Source: an uncultured Clostridia bacterium (GTDB lineage Bacteria; Bacillota; Clostridia; Christensenellales; Pumilibacteraceae). From it: a DNA stretch of 64,000 bases. The stretch is from assembly GCA_944363615.1 (NCBI GenBank), contig CALVUQ010000004.1:1-64000 (forward strand), written 5' to 3'. Of the stretch, positions 25,676-36,244 are shown piece by piece. The notes beneath the pieces were generated by a model. It saw only the letters and a program-made list of their open reading frames with translations, made no database searches and had not been told where the DNA came from. Each line of letters starts with the position of its first letter. Position 1 is the first letter of the stretch. Both the position numbers and the translations under genes were made by a program.

Positions 25676-27160
25676 TTAGCCGTTCATGCCGCCGTACATG
25701 CCCACTTTACCTTCAAGCCAACTGTCGAAAAAGCTTTTAAGCTGTCTTCCCGAAGCTTTCTCGAAGCAGCCTATCATGTCGTCGGGTCTGGCGTTTTTAA
25801 ACTTGTATTCCTCGTAATAGGTTTTGAGTCCGCCGAAGAAATTTTCGTCGCCCAGCGCGTTTCTCAGCGCCTCGAACATGAGTTCCCCTTTGACGTAATT
25901 CATGTATGTGTACTCGAATCCGTCGCTGTATTCGCTTACCTTACGGGTCATGGACGTATCCTTATTGATGTGCTTAAAGGAGTCGTAATAGAGAATGTAC
26001 GCGCTTAACGCGACAGCCATGCGCTTATCGTAGTCTACGTTGTAAGAAGGATTGTTCTCGTAGAAAAGCGAAGTGGAAAACTCGGTAAGCCCCTCGTCCA
26101 TCCAGGCATGAGTCACCTCGTTGTTGCCGACGGCGGCATACCACCATTGATGAGCCGTTTCGTGAATTATGACTTCGGTGTAAAGGTCGCCGTTGACAAG
26201 GTCGGATATCATCGTAAGCCCGGGATACTCCATTCCACCGTGCAGAAAGGAAGTTTCCACCGCGGAATAGGATTCGTAAGGATATTTGCCGAAAAGATTG
26301 CCGAACGTCTTTATGCTGTCCGCAGCCGCCGTAAGCGAAGTTTCGGGAGAAGCGTCGTTTACGTAATAATAGTTGACGTCGATGCCGTCCACTTCGGTGC
26401 CCAGCATTTTGAATTCGCCAATCACCGCGGCGAAATCGCGCACGTTTTCAGCCGCAATAGAATAGGTCTTTTTGCCCTCGTTTGCGGAAACGGTCGCGCT
26501 GCCGGTGCTTGCCACGGTAAGCCTTTCGGGCACCGTCAGATTGACCTCGTAATCGGCGCAGTCGGAGTAAAACGGGTCGCCGTTTGCGTAATACGGGTCG
26601 GTCACGAAATTACCGTCCTCGAACACGCAGGCGACGGGATACCAGTTGCCGAGGTTAACGGTGCTGCCCGTGTATCCGAAACGGTGTCTTACGCAAGGGA
26701 TTTCAAGCGTGAACCCCACGCCTATTTCCGCCTTTTCGCCGGGGTAAAGCTTGCCGTCTTCGGGCAGAGCTACTACAAGAATGTCCTCGTCCTCGCCGGC
26801 GATTTCCACGGTCTGATTCTGTCCCGCAAGCGTGACGTAATTAACCGCTATGCCGCCGAAAGACATGCCCTCGGGATATGCCGTCGAAACCATGTCTGTG
26901 GGTACGGGCGAAAAGCGCGCGCCCTCCCTGAACGCCGCAGGATAAAGGTGAAAACACACTTCGTCGAGTATGGCGTCCGTCCCGTTGACGTAAGAAAGCG
27001 TCATTTCCGCAGACACCGTCTTGTTCTCCTCGTCGTAAACGGCGTTAATGGTGTATTTACTCAGCTCCTCTTCTTTTTTGCCGTTGCCGCAAGCGGTAAA
27101 TACCGCGAAAACCAGCGCGGCACACAACAATACGGCAATCGCCTTAAATTTCTTTTTCAT
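25676..27160 (-). CDS. M1-family metallopeptidase lipoprotein
   Basis: A 494-residue exported peptidase. The signal peptide ends in the lipobox VFTACG (Cys24). A beta-rich N-terminal domain is followed by GMEYPG (309-314), the substrate-binding motif that replaces GAMEN, and the zinc motif HETAHQWW (333-340) with the third ligand Glu356 in WMDEGLTEF. Family members remove N-terminal residues from peptides. The C-terminal ARM-like domain of large aminopeptidases is missing. ATG at 27160 is preferred over a GTG three codons upstream, because AAGGTG lies seven bases before it. Confidence 0.88.
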   Translation of the reverse strand: MKKKFKAIAVLLCAALVFAVFTACGNGKKEEELSKYTINAVYDEENKTVSAEMTLSYVNGTDAILDEVCFHLYPAAFREGARFSPVPTDMVSTAYPEGMSFGGIAVNYVTLAGQNQTVEIAGEDEDILVVALPEDGKLYPGEKAEIGVGFTLEIPCVRHRFGYTGSTVNLGNWYPVACVFEDGNFVTDPYYANGDPFYSDCADYEVNLTVPERLTVASTGSATVSANEGKKTYSIAAENVRDFAAVIGEFKMLGTEVDGIDVNYYYVNDASPETSLTAAADSIKTFGNLFGKYPYESYSAVETSFLHGGMEYPGLTMISDLVNGDLYTEVIIHETAHQWWYAAVGNNEVTHAWMDEGLTEFSTSLFYENNPSYNVDYDKRMAVALSAYILYYDSFKHINKDTSMTRKVSEYSDGFEYTYMNYVKGELMFEALRNALGDENFFGGLKTYYEEYKFKNARPDDMIGCFEKASGRQLKSFFDSWLEGKVGMYGGMNG

Positions 27161-27644
27161 TGCAAACACCTTTTTCTTTTTTGTCTTATCCGCATTTCTC
27201 GTCGCGGATATAATATCGTATGCCGAAGATTTTTCCGATATGACTTATACCGCCAATCCCGTAACGCTTATCCTGTTAAAGTACGCTTGCCGCGCCGCCG
27301 CGGTTTTTTTGTGCGACCCGTAAAGCTGTCTTATCCCGACCGTAACAAAGACAAAAGACTTTAGAAAAAACATGCGCGCAGCGTTTTTACTTAAATTAAG
27401 CAAAAAAAACAACGCCCGTAAAAAGCGTTGTCCGTGTTTTTATATTGATTTATATCGGTTTTATGCCTGCCCGTTTTTTTGGCCGCGTTGAATATTTCCG
27501 CGCATTTTCACAAAACTCTTTGTCCGATATGTGCGTCTTCAAGCAGCTATGAGACTTATTTTTCAGCCTGAATGTTTCCGCTGAAACCTTAAATTTTACC
27601 GCAGAATAGGTTTTAATTACATCATGCCGAGGAAAAACGTTTTT
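27161..27644. other. Intergenic region
   Basis: This gap between two minus-strand genes contains a terminator at 27401-27431. I see no gene or strong promoter in the rest. Confidence 0.5.
27401..27431 (-). terminator. Intrinsic terminator after the ABC-F gene
   Basis: On the minus strand ACAACGC pairs with GCGTTGT around a nine-base loop, and a run of T follows. It lies about 215 bp past the ABC-F stop codon. Confidence 0.7.
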
Positions 27645-29195
27645 CTATACGCTTTCCTTACAGGTAAAGACGTCGTCGCAGACAGCCTCGGCAAACTGTT
27701 TTTCGTGGCTTACCAGAAGCAATGCGCCCTCATACTTTTTGAGCGCGGAAAGCAGCACGTCTTTGGCGCGCACGTCCAGGTGGTTAGTGGGCTCGTCCAG
27801 AATTAGGATGTTGGAAGTGACGTTCATGATCGTAAGCAGTCTTATCCTCACCTGTTCACCGCCGCTTAAGTCGGAAATATGGCGCAATGCCATTTCGCCG
27901 CGTATACCCACGCGGCTGAGCTGAGTGCGTATTTCCTTGGCGCCGTAACGCGGAAAGCAGTCCGAAATATAGTCGAAAGGCGTTTGCGAAGTGTTTCGGA
28001 AAGACAGATCCTGCTCTAAATACGCGGGTTTTGCGGCGATATGAAAGCGGAAGTCGCCGCCTTTTTTGGGGATAATGCCCATCAGCGTTTTTAAAAGCGT
28101 GCTTTTGCCTATGCCGTTGGTGCCGCGCACCCACAGCTTCGTTTCGCCGCGCATACTGAAATTTACGGGCGGAAGCAACACTTTGTCGTAGCCGATAAGC
28201 AAGTCGTTTACGACAAGCATGTCTTTAGTGTTGAGCATTACGCAGGGAAAATCGAAATGAGCGTCTAAAACGGTGGCGGGTTTTTCCATTACCTCGATAC
28301 GGTCAAGCATTTTTTTACGGCTGTTTGCCATGCCCGCCGTGGCGGCACGCGCCTTGTTGCGGTTTATGTAATCTTCCATTCGCTTGATTTCCGCCTGCTG
28401 ACGGGCGTAATCTTCTTCATACTGCTTCACCGCCATTTCGTGCTGAACCAGAAACTGCGAATAGTTGCCCGTGTACTTACGGATGCTTCCGTTTTCGATG
28501 CTGACGATGTACTTACAGACGCCGTCCAGAAAATCGGTGTCGTGGGAAATGACCATAAAGGTTTTTTCCCAGCCGTTAAGGAATTTTATCAGCCAGTCGA
28601 TATGTTCGACGTCCAGAAAGTTGGTGGGCTCGTCAAGAAGCATGACGTCGGGCTGCTCCAGAATCAGTTTGGCAAGCATCAGCTTGGCTCGCTGTCCGCC
28701 CGAAAGCGTGGCGATAACCGTGTCGTAGCCGAAAACGTGTACCCCGAGTCCGTTGGCGACTTTTTTTATCTGCGCCTCTATGTCGTAAAAATGCTCCCGC
28801 GTCAGAGTGTCCAGCATGCGGTTGGACTTTTCTATCATGCGGTCAAGCTGTTTTTCGTCCGTGACGGAGCCCATATCCTCGTAAAGGCGCTGAAGTTTTG
28901 CGTCCAGTTCGTATAGATGCGCGAAAGAGGACTGAAGGTATTCCATTACCGTAAGACTGCGATCGATATCCGCGTGCTGGTCAAGGTAGCCGTAACGTAT
29001 GCCGTTAAGCCAGATAACCTCCCCTTCGTCCTGGGAAATATTGTGCGCAATTATGTTTATAAAGGTGCTTTTGCCCGCGCCGTTAAGCCCGACTATTCCG
29101 ACGTGCTCGCCGTTGTTGATGGTAAGGTCCGCGTTTTTGAAAAGCACTTTCTGGTCGTAGACGTGACTTAATCCGTTGATTTTAAGTATGCTCAT
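27645..29195 (-). CDS. ABC-F family ATPase
   Basis: A 516-residue protein with two ATP-binding cassettes and no membrane part. The first has GLNGAGKST (36-44), LSGGQRAKL and DEPTNFLDV. The second has GTNGIGKST, LSGGEQVRI and DEPTNHLDV. A charged linker between them (about 240-300, KQYEEDYARQQAEIKRMEDYI) is the P-site tRNA-interaction motif region of the family. ABC-F proteins act on the ribosome as translation factors, and some give antibiotic resistance. This one looks like a housekeeping YbiT/EttA-like member rather than a resistance determinant, but that is inference. Confidence 0.9.
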   Translation of the reverse strand: MSILKINGLSHVYDQKVLFKNADLTINNGEHVGIVGLNGAGKSTFINIIAHNISQDEGEVIWLNGIRYGYLDQHADIDRSLTVMEYLQSSFAHLYELDAKLQRLYEDMGSVTDEKQLDRMIEKSNRMLDTLTREHFYDIEAQIKKVANGLGVHVFGYDTVIATLSGGQRAKLMLAKLILEQPDVMLLDEPTNFLDVEHIDWLIKFLNGWEKTFMVISHDTDFLDGVCKYIVSIENGSIRKYTGNYSQFLVQHEMAVKQYEEDYARQQAEIKRMEDYINRNKARAATAGMANSRKKMLDRIEVMEKPATVLDAHFDFPCVMLNTKDMLVVNDLLIGYDKVLLPPVNFSMRGETKLWVRGTNGIGKSTLLKTLMGIIPKKGGDFRFHIAAKPAYLEQDLSFRNTSQTPFDYISDCFPRYGAKEIRTQLSRVGIRGEMALRHISDLSGGEQVRIRLLTIMNVTSNILILDEPTNHLDVRAKDVLLSALKKYEGALLLVSHEKQFAEAVCDDVFTCKESV

Positions 29196-29294
29196 TTTAA
29201 TTTCCGTTCATAAGGAAACGCGGTTTTCGCCGCGTCCCCGAAAAATAATTTTTATTGTTTCCGCTTTGTCTTTCCCGGCATTTTACGCCGCTGT

Positions 29295-31733
29295 TTAACC
29301 GTTTACGAATTCCGAATTGTAGACGTAAACCGCCGTTACGGCGACTTTGCCTTTGACCAGCGCGCGGCCGCCGTGGGCGCGTCCCTCGATTCTCAAGTCC
29401 TCGGTGGAGAATACCGACAGATAATCGTCGCCCACCTGAAGCACGATTTTATACGGCTCGGTCACATAGCCCGCAAACACCAGGTTTTTGCCGCTGTTGC
29501 CCTTAAGGTCGATAATCTTGACGCCCTTGCGGTAGCGCGCCATGATGTCAAGGTCCACCACCAGCACGCGCTTTGCGTAGCCCTTGTCGGTCACCAGCAC
29601 TATTTCCCCGCCGTCCTGAACCTGACGCGTGAATATGCATTTGTCGCCGTCGCTTAAGTTGATTCCCTTGACGCCGCCCGAAATCCTGCCCTGAAGCGGA
29701 ATGTCGCTCATGTCGGCGTTAAGACTCATGCCGCTTTGCGTGACGAACACAAGCGAACACTCTTTTTTCTCGGTTTCCATGCCGATGACTTTGTCGCCGT
29801 CTTTGAGTTTAATCGCCTGAAAAGAGGATTTAAGCACGCCGTATTCCGCCCAGTCGGTCTTTTTGACCATGCCGCTTTCGGTGTAGAAAAGAAGGTTTCC
29901 TTTAGGAAGTTTTTCCGTAAGCGGAATCATATAGACGATTTTTTCGCCGTCGAGCGCAGCGGGGCACACGCTTTTAAGCGGAGCGCCCTTCTCCTTCCAC
30001 TTGCCTTCGGGAAGCTCTTCAATATCCAGCTTGTAGCAGTTGCCCATATCCGTAAAGCACATTATGCGTTCCGCCCCCGAGCAGTCGATTATGGAGGAGC
30101 AAAGCTCGTTTAGCGTGGAATTGTCCGTAAAGTCGCGCGTCGCCATGTTGAAGCTTTTCTTGGGCATGCGCTTTATATTGCCGCGCGCGGTGTAGCAAAC
30201 CACGCTGTCGTCCACAACTCTCGGCGCGCTCTCGTCGGGGACCTCATACTCCTTCTCCGACTTTAAGATGACGCTTTTCCTCGGGGTCTTGTAGTTCTTT
30301 TTGATGGCAAGCATCTCGTTTTTTACCACTTCCATCTGCAGCTTTTTGGACCCCAGTATGGCTGTAAGCTTTGCTATTCTTTCGCGCAGTTCCTTCAGCT
30401 CCTGCTCAAGTTTGAACACCTCGAGATGAGTAAGACGCGCAAGGCGAAGGTCGAGTATCGCGTCCGCCTGTCTTTCGCTTAACTTGAATCTTACGCGCAG
30501 TTTGTCGCGCGCCTCGGACGTGGACTGACTGCTTTTGATTATCGCGACCACTTCGTCGATGTTCCTGACGGCTATTACCAGGCCTTCCAGGATATGCTCT
30601 CTTTTACGGCAGTTTTCAAGCTCGCACTTAGTGCGCTTGACTATGAACTCGCGCTGATAGTTGACGTAATAGGAGATTATCTCCATAAGCCCCAGCGTCT
30701 TGGGCTTGCCGTCGGCGATGGCAACCATGTTTACGCCGAAAGAAGTGGAAAGGTTTGTGGACTTGAACAAAACGTTGAGTATGGCTTTGGGGTCGCTGTC
30801 CTTTTTGACCTTTATTACGGCGCGGATTCCGCTGCGGTCGGACTCGTCCGCGATGTCGCTGATGCCCATAAGAACGCCCTTCTTTTCCTCGCGAAGCTTT
30901 AAAATGCTTTCTAAAAGCGCGGACTTGTTGACCTGATAAGGCAGCTCGTCAATTACTATAAGGCGCTTTTCTCCCTCCGCCTCTATATGCGTTTTGGCAC
31001 GGAGAATAAGCTTGCCCCTGCCCGTTTCGTAGGCCTTTTTAAGTTCCTCGTCGGCGATTATAAATCCGCCCGTGGGAAAATCCGGGCCTTTTATAATCTT
31101 CATCATCTCGCTCAGTTTAATGCGCGGATTGTCGATGTACGCCACCGCGCCGTCTATGGTTTCGCCGAGATTGTGCGTGGGAATGTTGGTGGCAAGACCT
31201 ACCGCGATACCGGACGCGCCGTTTACAAGCAGATTGGGAAAACGCCCCGGAAGAATCTCCGGCTCCTTAAGCGTGTCGTCGAAGTTGCAGCCCCAGCGCA
31301 CGATTTCGTCGTCCGGCGAACCCATGTCCTTTAAAAGCTCCATGGCGAGCGGCGTAAGGCGGCACTCGGTATAACGCATGGCGGCGGCGCCGTTGCCGTC
31401 GATGTCGCCGAAGTTGCCCTGCCCGTCCACAAGCGTCGCGCTCATGTTGAACGGCTGAGCCATTCTTACCAGCGCGCCGTAAACCGAGCTGTCCCCGTGC
31501 GGATGATATTTACCAAGACAGTCGCCCACTACGCGCGCGCACTTTTTGTACGGTCGGTCGGGGTAAAGGCCAAGCTCCATCATGTCGAAAAGTATGCGCC
31601 GCTGAACGGGCTTAAGACCGTCTTCCACCCTTGGAAGCGCACGGTCCAGGATAACGCACTCGGAGTACGGTATCATGGATTCGTGCATCACGTCTTCCAT
31701 GTTTTTTAAGATTATTCCGTTGTTTTCTTCCAT
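29295..31733 (-). CDS. parC: DNA topoisomerase IV subunit A
   Basis: An 812-residue type IIA topoisomerase subunit that cuts and rejoins DNA. The active-site tyrosine is Tyr121 ([10 protein letters not shown]). The quinolone-region motif is [19 protein letters not shown] (75-93). A coiled tower (about 420-470) and a six-bladed C-terminal pinwheel follow. The GyrA-box QRRGGKG is absent ([14 protein letters not shown] lies in its place), so I call ParC rather than GyrA. It follows parE by 16 bp with GAGG before its ATG. Confidence 0.85.
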   Translation of the reverse strand: MEENNGIILKNMEDVMHESMIPYSECVILDRALPRVEDGLKPVQRRILFDMMELGLYPDRPYKKCARVVGDCLGKYHPHGDSSVYGALVRMAQPFNMSATLVDGQGNFGDIDGNGAAAMRYTECRLTPLAMELLKDMGSPDDEIVRWGCNFDDTLKEPEILPGRFPNLLVNGASGIAVGLATNIPTHNLGETIDGAVAYIDNPRIKLSEMMKIIKGPDFPTGGFIIADEELKKAYETGRGKLILRAKTHIEAEGEKRLIVIDELPYQVNKSALLESILKLREEKKGVLMGISDIADESDRSGIRAVIKVKKDSDPKAILNVLFKSTNLSTSFGVNMVAIADGKPKTLGLMEIISYYVNYQREFIVKRTKCELENCRKREHILEGLVIAVRNIDEVVAIIKSSQSTSEARDKLRVRFKLSERQADAILDLRLARLTHLEVFKLEQELKELRERIAKLTAILGSKKLQMEVVKNEMLAIKKNYKTPRKSVILKSEKEYEVPDESAPRVVDDSVVCYTARGNIKRMPKKSFNMATRDFTDNSTLNELCSSIIDCSGAERIMCFTDMGNCYKLDIEELPEGKWKEKGAPLKSVCPAALDGEKIVYMIPLTEKLPKGNLLFYTESGMVKKTDWAEYGVLKSSFQAIKLKDGDKVIGMETEKKECSLVFVTQSGMSLNADMSDIPLQGRISGGVKGINLSDGDKCIFTRQVQDGGEIVLVTDKGYAKRVLVVDLDIMARYRKGVKIIDLKGNSGKNLVFAGYVTEPYKIVLQVGDDYLSVFSTEDLRIEGRAHGGRALVKGKVAVTAVYVYNSEFVNG

Positions 31734-31749
31734 TTTTACCTCGCGTGGG

Positions 31750-33705
31750 TTATCCTATGTTTTCGATAAAAGAATCTTCTTTGTTGAAGTCTGCGTGCTC
31801 CACTATATAATTGCGGCGGGGCTCTATCGCGTCGCCCATAAGCACGCTTACCAGCTTGTCCGCAAGGGCGGCGTCCTCAATTGTGACCCTTACCAGCTTG
31901 CGCTTTTTGGGGTCCATCGTGGTGTTCCAAAGCTGGTCGGCGTTCATTTCTCCCAGCCCCTTGTAGCGCTGTATCTCCACGCCCCTGCCCATCTTCTTTT
32001 TAAGTTCCTCCAACGCGTCGTCGTCATAAGCGTATTCCACCTGACCGCGTTTTTCCACCTTGTAAAGCGGCGGCAGACCGATGTAAACGTGTCCTTCGTT
32101 GATAAGCTCGCGCATATAGCGGAAGAAGAAAGTAAGCAGAATCGCGCGGATATGCAGTCCGTCCTGGTCCGCATCGGACAGAATCACGACTTTGTGATAT
32201 TTTAAGTTTGCAAGGTCGAAGTCCTCTCCCAGCCCCGCGCCCAGTGCGGATATGAGAGTGCGTATCTCCTCGTTGGCAAGCACCTGGTCAAGGCGCTTTT
32301 TCTCGGCGTTAAGCGGCTTTCCGCGAAGGGGAAGTATCGCCTGGAAGGAGCGGTTGCGCGCCTGAGAGCAAGTGCCGCCCGCGCTGTCGCCCTCCACGAT
32401 AAACAGCTCGTTAAGCTCGGGTTTCTTGCCCGTGCAGCTTTTCAGTTTGCCCACGGTGTGAAAGTTGTCTATACTGTTTTTGGCGCGGGTAAGCTCCTTT
32501 TCCTTGCGCGCCGCCTCCCTGACTTTTGCGGCAAGCAGGCCTTTTTTGACGGCTATTTCCGCAATAGACTGATTTTTCTCGAAAAACGCGTTAAGCTCGG
32601 AAGTGATTATCGCTTCAAGCGCGGACTTTGCCTCCGTGTTACCCAGTTTCGTCTTGGTCTGACCTTCGAACTGAATGTTCTGCATCTTTACCGACAGAAC
32701 GGCGGTAAGCCCCTCGCGATAATCGTCGCCGATAAGGTTTGCGTCCTTTTCCTTTAAGAGATTTAGCTTTCTCGCCCAGTCGTTCATGACCTTGGTAAGT
32801 CCGACTTTAAAGCCCGTTTCGTGCGTGCCGCCCTCGGTCGTGGGAATGTTGTTGACGTAAGAAAATATATTTTCAGTATAGGCGTCCGTGTACTGAAAAG
32901 CTATTTCCGCCTCTATGTTGCTGTTTACGCCCGAAAGATATACGGGATCGGGAAAAGCGGGAGCCTTTGTTTCGTTAAGGTCGCGCACAAAATCGATAAG
33001 TCCGCCTTCGTAATAGAACTCCTTGCGCAGAAATCCCTCTCCGAAAGTCACCCTCTCGTCGGTAAGATATATGTGGACGCCCTTGTTGAGAAAAGCAAGC
33101 TCCTTAAGTCTGCGCGAAATCGTCTCGATATTGAAGCGCACCGTTTCGAAAATTCTGTCGTCGGGCATAAATGTGACCAGCGTGCCGTGCTTGTCGGTCT
33201 TCTCGCCCGTGTCCACAAGATGATCGACCACGACGCCGCCCTTGACTTTTCCGTTTTCCTCACGGCTTTCAAAGCTCATGCGGTAAGTCGTACCGTTTTT
33301 ATACACCTCGACTTTAAGCCAGCGCGAAAGAGCGTTCGTGACCGACGCGCCCACGCCGTGAAGGCCGCCCGAATGAGCGTAGTTGTCGTTGCCGAATTTA
33401 CCGCCCGCGTGCAGTTGGGTAAACACCACCTCCACACCGCTGACCTTCATGACGGGATGAATGTCCACGGGAATGCCGCGGCCGTTGTCCTCAACAGACA
33501 CGGAGCCGTCTGCGTGTACGGTAACCCTTATAGTGTCACCGTAACCGTTTGCCACCTCGTCCATGCCGTTGTCGACGATTTCCCACAATATGTGATGAAG
33601 TCCCCTTGTGCCCGTAGAGCCGATATACATACCGGGGCGTATGCGAACCGCGTCCAACCCCTCAAGTATCTGAATGTCTTTTGCGTTGTAATCCTTTGCC
33701 GACAT
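31750..33705 (-). CDS. parE: DNA topoisomerase IV subunit B
   Basis: A 651-residue GHKL ATPase subunit. It has EIVDNGMDE (ATP/Mg), [11 protein letters not shown], the ATP lid [14 protein letters not shown], and in the TOPRIM domain VEGDSAGG with the metal-binding DADQDG. The two subunits relax and unlink DNA, chiefly decatenating daughter chromosomes. The ATG at 33705 has GGAGG upstream; the longer frame lacks a site. The assignment as ParE follows from its partner; GyrB is the alternative. Confidence 0.86.
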   Translation of the reverse strand: MSAKDYNAKDIQILEGLDAVRIRPGMYIGSTGTRGLHHILWEIVDNGMDEVANGYGDTIRVTVHADGSVSVEDNGRGIPVDIHPVMKVSGVEVVFTQLHAGGKFGNDNYAHSGGLHGVGASVTNALSRWLKVEVYKNGTTYRMSFESREENGKVKGGVVVDHLVDTGEKTDKHGTLVTFMPDDRIFETVRFNIETISRRLKELAFLNKGVHIYLTDERVTFGEGFLRKEFYYEGGLIDFVRDLNETKAPAFPDPVYLSGVNSNIEAEIAFQYTDAYTENIFSYVNNIPTTEGGTHETGFKVGLTKVMNDWARKLNLLKEKDANLIGDDYREGLTAVLSVKMQNIQFEGQTKTKLGNTEAKSALEAIITSELNAFFEKNQSIAEIAVKKGLLAAKVREAARKEKELTRAKNSIDNFHTVGKLKSCTGKKPELNELFIVEGDSAGGTCSQARNRSFQAILPLRGKPLNAEKKRLDQVLANEEIRTLISALGAGLGEDFDLANLKYHKVVILSDADQDGLHIRAILLTFFFRYMRELINEGHVYIGLPPLYKVEKRGQVEYAYDDDALEELKKKMGRGVEIQRYKGLGEMNADQLWNTTMDPKKRKLVRVTIEDAALADKLVSVLMGDAIEPRRNYIVEHADFNKEDSFIENIG

Positions 33706-33789
33706 TTTTTTCCTCCGTAACCGCCCCGAACCGCAAAAGCCTTTGGTAATTATCGTCAAGCGGCGGGCGTGTTTTCGTCTTACCTTTTG

Positions 33790-33818
33790 ATTATACCATA
33801 AAACGCGCTTTTTTTCAA
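33790..33818 (-). promoter_or_regulatory. Sigma-A promoter of parE-parC
   Basis: TTGAAA (33813-33818) and TATAAT (33790-33795) on the minus strand are 17 bp apart, with a TG just before the -10 box. Confidence 0.75.
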
Positions 33819-33997
33819 TCGTTTTACGTTGAATTTTTATTCAGAAAAACCTCTTTATTCCACGACAGTTTACGTCGCGACGACGAAAATGTATTATTAT
33901 ACGTTTATAATGCATAAATATAAATATTTTCGCATATAAGCGAAACGGGACCCTTTATCTCAATGATAAAAAGCCCCGTCGAAAATATTAAAATTCA

Positions 33998-34021
33998 TGA
34001 AAAACGGCTTAAAGTAAAGCC
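33998..34021 (-). terminator. Intrinsic terminator after the hydrolase gene
   Basis: GGCTT pairs with AAGCC around a short loop on the minus strand, followed by GTTTTT. It lies 31 bp after the stop codon. Confidence 0.6.
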
Positions 34022-34051
34022 ATGCCTTTTCCGGGTAAAGAAGGCGCGCGG

Positions 34052-34954
34052 CTATTTTTTTGCCGTTACCGAATCGAAAAAGCTTACCGCGTCCGCATAA
34101 GTCTGCGCTTTGTCAAGCTCGTTAAGAATTTCGTGCCGGGCGCCGGGATACAGTTTCATCACGGGTTTAAGCCCCAGACTTTCGTAATGCCTTTTAAGTT
34201 TTAAGACAAGTTTTCCGCGATTTCCCACCATGTCTTCCGCACCCGAAATAATGAGCAACGGAAAAGAGGGCTGCAACTTTTCGTGAGGTGAAGACGCTAT
34301 CGCCTTAAGCCCTTTGAAAAAATAATAGTAAAACCCGTTGCTGCAAGTAAAACCGCAAAGGGGGTCGACGTTGTATTCACCCACCGCTTTTACGTCGCGG
34401 TTAAGCCAGCCGCCCACCCCCTCGCCGAATTTTTTGTCATACTTTTCGAACGTGAGCGAGGCGAACAAGTTGCCGGGTTTGTCGGCTTTGTTTTTCAATC
34501 TTCCCTTAGCGATGCGATATCCGAAATTTACCGCCGCGCCTTTCATAAACGCGCTGCCGCAAAGCACGGCGCCCGAAAGCGGATCGGGGTCAATGGAAAG
34601 ATACCTTTGCGTCAGAAAGGAGCCGTAACTATGGCCGAAAATGATTACGGGCAGTTTGTATTCTTCCTTAAGTTTAACGGTAATGTCCTTAAGGTCCTGC
34701 ACGGTTTTTTCGAAAAGGTCGCCCTCTCCCTTAAGGCCCAAAGCGTCCTTATCGGTAAGTCCGTGCGCGCGGTGGTCGTCGCCCGCGACAATGTAACCGC
34801 GGGAATTGAGAAATCGGGCGAAGTCGTCGTAACGCGCGATATGTTCCGCCATGCCGTGGACAAGCTGAATTACTCCGCGCGGGGAATCCGCCTTGTCCCA
34901 AACCGCAAGACTTATTTTTTTGCCGTCGCGCGCGGTAAACCATCGTCTTTCCAT
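34052..34954 (-). CDS. Alpha/beta hydrolase, lysophospholipase/monoacylglycerol lipase-like
   Basis: A 300-residue serine hydrolase. The oxyanion region is VHGMAEHIARYDDFA, the nucleophile elbow GHSYGS is near 117, the acid is Asp in SGAEDMVG and the His is in GARHEIL. The pattern of VHGMAEHIARYD and DDHRAHGLT is that of the PldB/monoglyceride lipase group, which cleaves an acyl chain from lysolipids or monoacylglycerol. It is probably cytosolic, with no signal peptide. A strong AAGGGGAAGG precedes the ATG. It is transcribed divergently from murG. Confidence 0.85.
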   Translation of the reverse strand: MERRWFTARDGKKISLAVWDKADSPRGVIQLVHGMAEHIARYDDFARFLNSRGYIVAGDDHRAHGLTDKDALGLKGEGDLFEKTVQDLKDITVKLKEEYKLPVIIFGHSYGSFLTQRYLSIDPDPLSGAVLCGSAFMKGAAVNFGYRIAKGRLKNKADKPGNLFASLTFEKYDKKFGEGVGGWLNRDVKAVGEYNVDPLCGFTCSNGFYYYFFKGLKAIASSPHEKLQPSFPLLIISGAEDMVGNRGKLVLKLKRHYESLGLKPVMKLYPGARHEILNELDKAQTYADAVSFFDSVTAKK

Positions 34955-35126
34955 ATTTTCCTTCCCCTTATCAAGGTATTTTGCAAATCCGTGCGTACTT
35001 AGGTTGATTGTTGCCGCTTGCCGAAAAGAAGCGCAAACGCCGATTAAGCCCGAAAGCCGTCAGACGCCGATTAAAACGGATTGCAATGCATATATTAGAT
35101 TATACAGGAGGCATAAAAATAAGTCA

Positions 35127-36167
35127 ATGAAAAAAATCGTTCTCACGGGCGGCGGAACGGCGGGTCACGTCATGCCCAATCTTGCGCTTATTCCCCGCCT
35201 TACGGCGTTTGACGAAATACACTATATAGGCTCGGTAGGCGGCATGGAGGAAGGCCTTGTGCGCGATAACGCGCCCGAAGTGATTTATCACAGCATTCCC
35301 TGCGTGAAGTTTGTGCGCTCGATGTCGCTGAAAAACCTTGCCATTCCCTTCGGACTTATGAAAAGCGTAGGCGCGGCGAAAAAAATCCTGAAAGAGACAG
35401 CCCCCGACGTAATCTTCTCAAAGGGCGGATACGTGGGACTTCCCGTCTGTCTTGCCGCAAAGCGTATCCCCGTGGTATTACACGAAAGCGACCTGAAACT
35501 TGGGCTTGCAAACAAACTTGCGCTTAACAAATGCGACAAAATTCTCACCTCGTTTGAAACTAATCTTGATAAGGCGATAAGGACGGGCGCCCCGATAAGG
35601 GAGGAAATCTATCGCGGAAACCGTATTAAAGCGCTTAACGAGTGCCGTCTTTATGCGCCGCTTCCCTACCTTCTCGTAACGGGCGGATCGAAGGGCGCCA
35701 AAGCGATTAACGAAAAGGTCTTTGAGGCTGTTGACGCGCTTACCGAAAAATTCAACGTAATTCACCTGGTGGGAAAGGGCAACGCCAACGGGCTGAAAAA
35801 GCCCAATTACTACCAGAAGGAATTCGCCTCCGACATGGCGGACTGGCTGGCGCTTTGCGATTTTGCCCTGTGCCGCGGCGGCGCCAACACGCTTTTCGAG
35901 CTTGCCGCCCTAGGATTACCCGCGCTTATAGTCCCGCTGCCCAAAACCGTATCGCGCGGCGACCAGATAGACAACGCGCTTTACTTCAGCCGCCATTACA
36001 AGGATAAAATTCTGCTTCAGGAAGACATGACCGCACAAACCCTGATTGACGCGCTTAATGAGCTTGTTGCGGACGCGGCGGAAATCAAATCCGCCTTAAG
36101 GCGCGCCGAAGGCATTGACGGCACGCGCGTAATTGCGGAAATTCTTACGGATTACGTCGAAAAATAA
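35127..36167 (+). CDS. murG: UDP-GlcNAc:lipid I N-acetylglucosaminyltransferase
   Basis: A 346-residue GT-B enzyme that turns lipid I into lipid II at the inner face of the membrane. The N-terminal GGGTAGHVMPNLAL is the lipid-binding glycine loop. KGGYVGLPV and LHESDLKLGLANK follow, and the UDP-GlcNAc site has VTGGSKGAKAIN and CRGGANTLFELAALGLP. The ATG is fixed by the conserved start; the only Shine-Dalgarno (GGAGG, 35107-35111) is 15 bases away, so translation may be modest. It stands alone rather than in the usual mur cluster, which some clostridia also show. Confidence 0.9.
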   Translation: MKKIVLTGGGTAGHVMPNLALIPRLTAFDEIHYIGSVGGMEEGLVRDNAPEVIYHSIPCVKFVRSMSLKNLAIPFGLMKSVGAAKKILKETAPDVIFSKGGYVGLPVCLAAKRIPVVLHESDLKLGLANKLALNKCDKILTSFETNLDKAIRTGAPIREEIYRGNRIKALNECRLYAPLPYLLVTGGSKGAKAINEKVFEAVDALTEKFNVIHLVGKGNANGLKKPNYYQKEFASDMADWLALCDFALCRGGANTLFELAALGLPALIVPLPKTVSRGDQIDNALYFSRHYKDKILLQEDMTAQTLIDALNELVADAAEIKSALRRAEGIDGTRVIAEILTDYVEK

Positions 36168-36244
36168 AATTAAAGCGCGAGTTTTGCCTTAGCGTATCCC
36201 GTAAACCCCGACAGTGCTAAAATAGTCGTTGAGGTGAATACGAT

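Larger units (their letters stand above)
33706..34051. other. Intergenic region
   Basis: It holds the parE promoter (33790-33818), an imperfect hairpin near 33943-33980 (ACGGG with CCCGT, inner TTTATC with GATAAA) and the terminator of the next gene at 33998-34021. No gene is visible. Confidence 0.5.

Noticed and set aside
29295-33705. Assignment as gyrA/gyrB
   Set aside because: The A subunit lacks the GyrA box, so topoisomerase IV is preferred. This would change if no other gyrase pair exists in the genome.
33943-33980. Riboswitch or terminator from the ACGGG/CCCGT hairpin
   Set aside because: It has no T-run, is not in the leader of a plus-strand gene, and matches no known aptamer.
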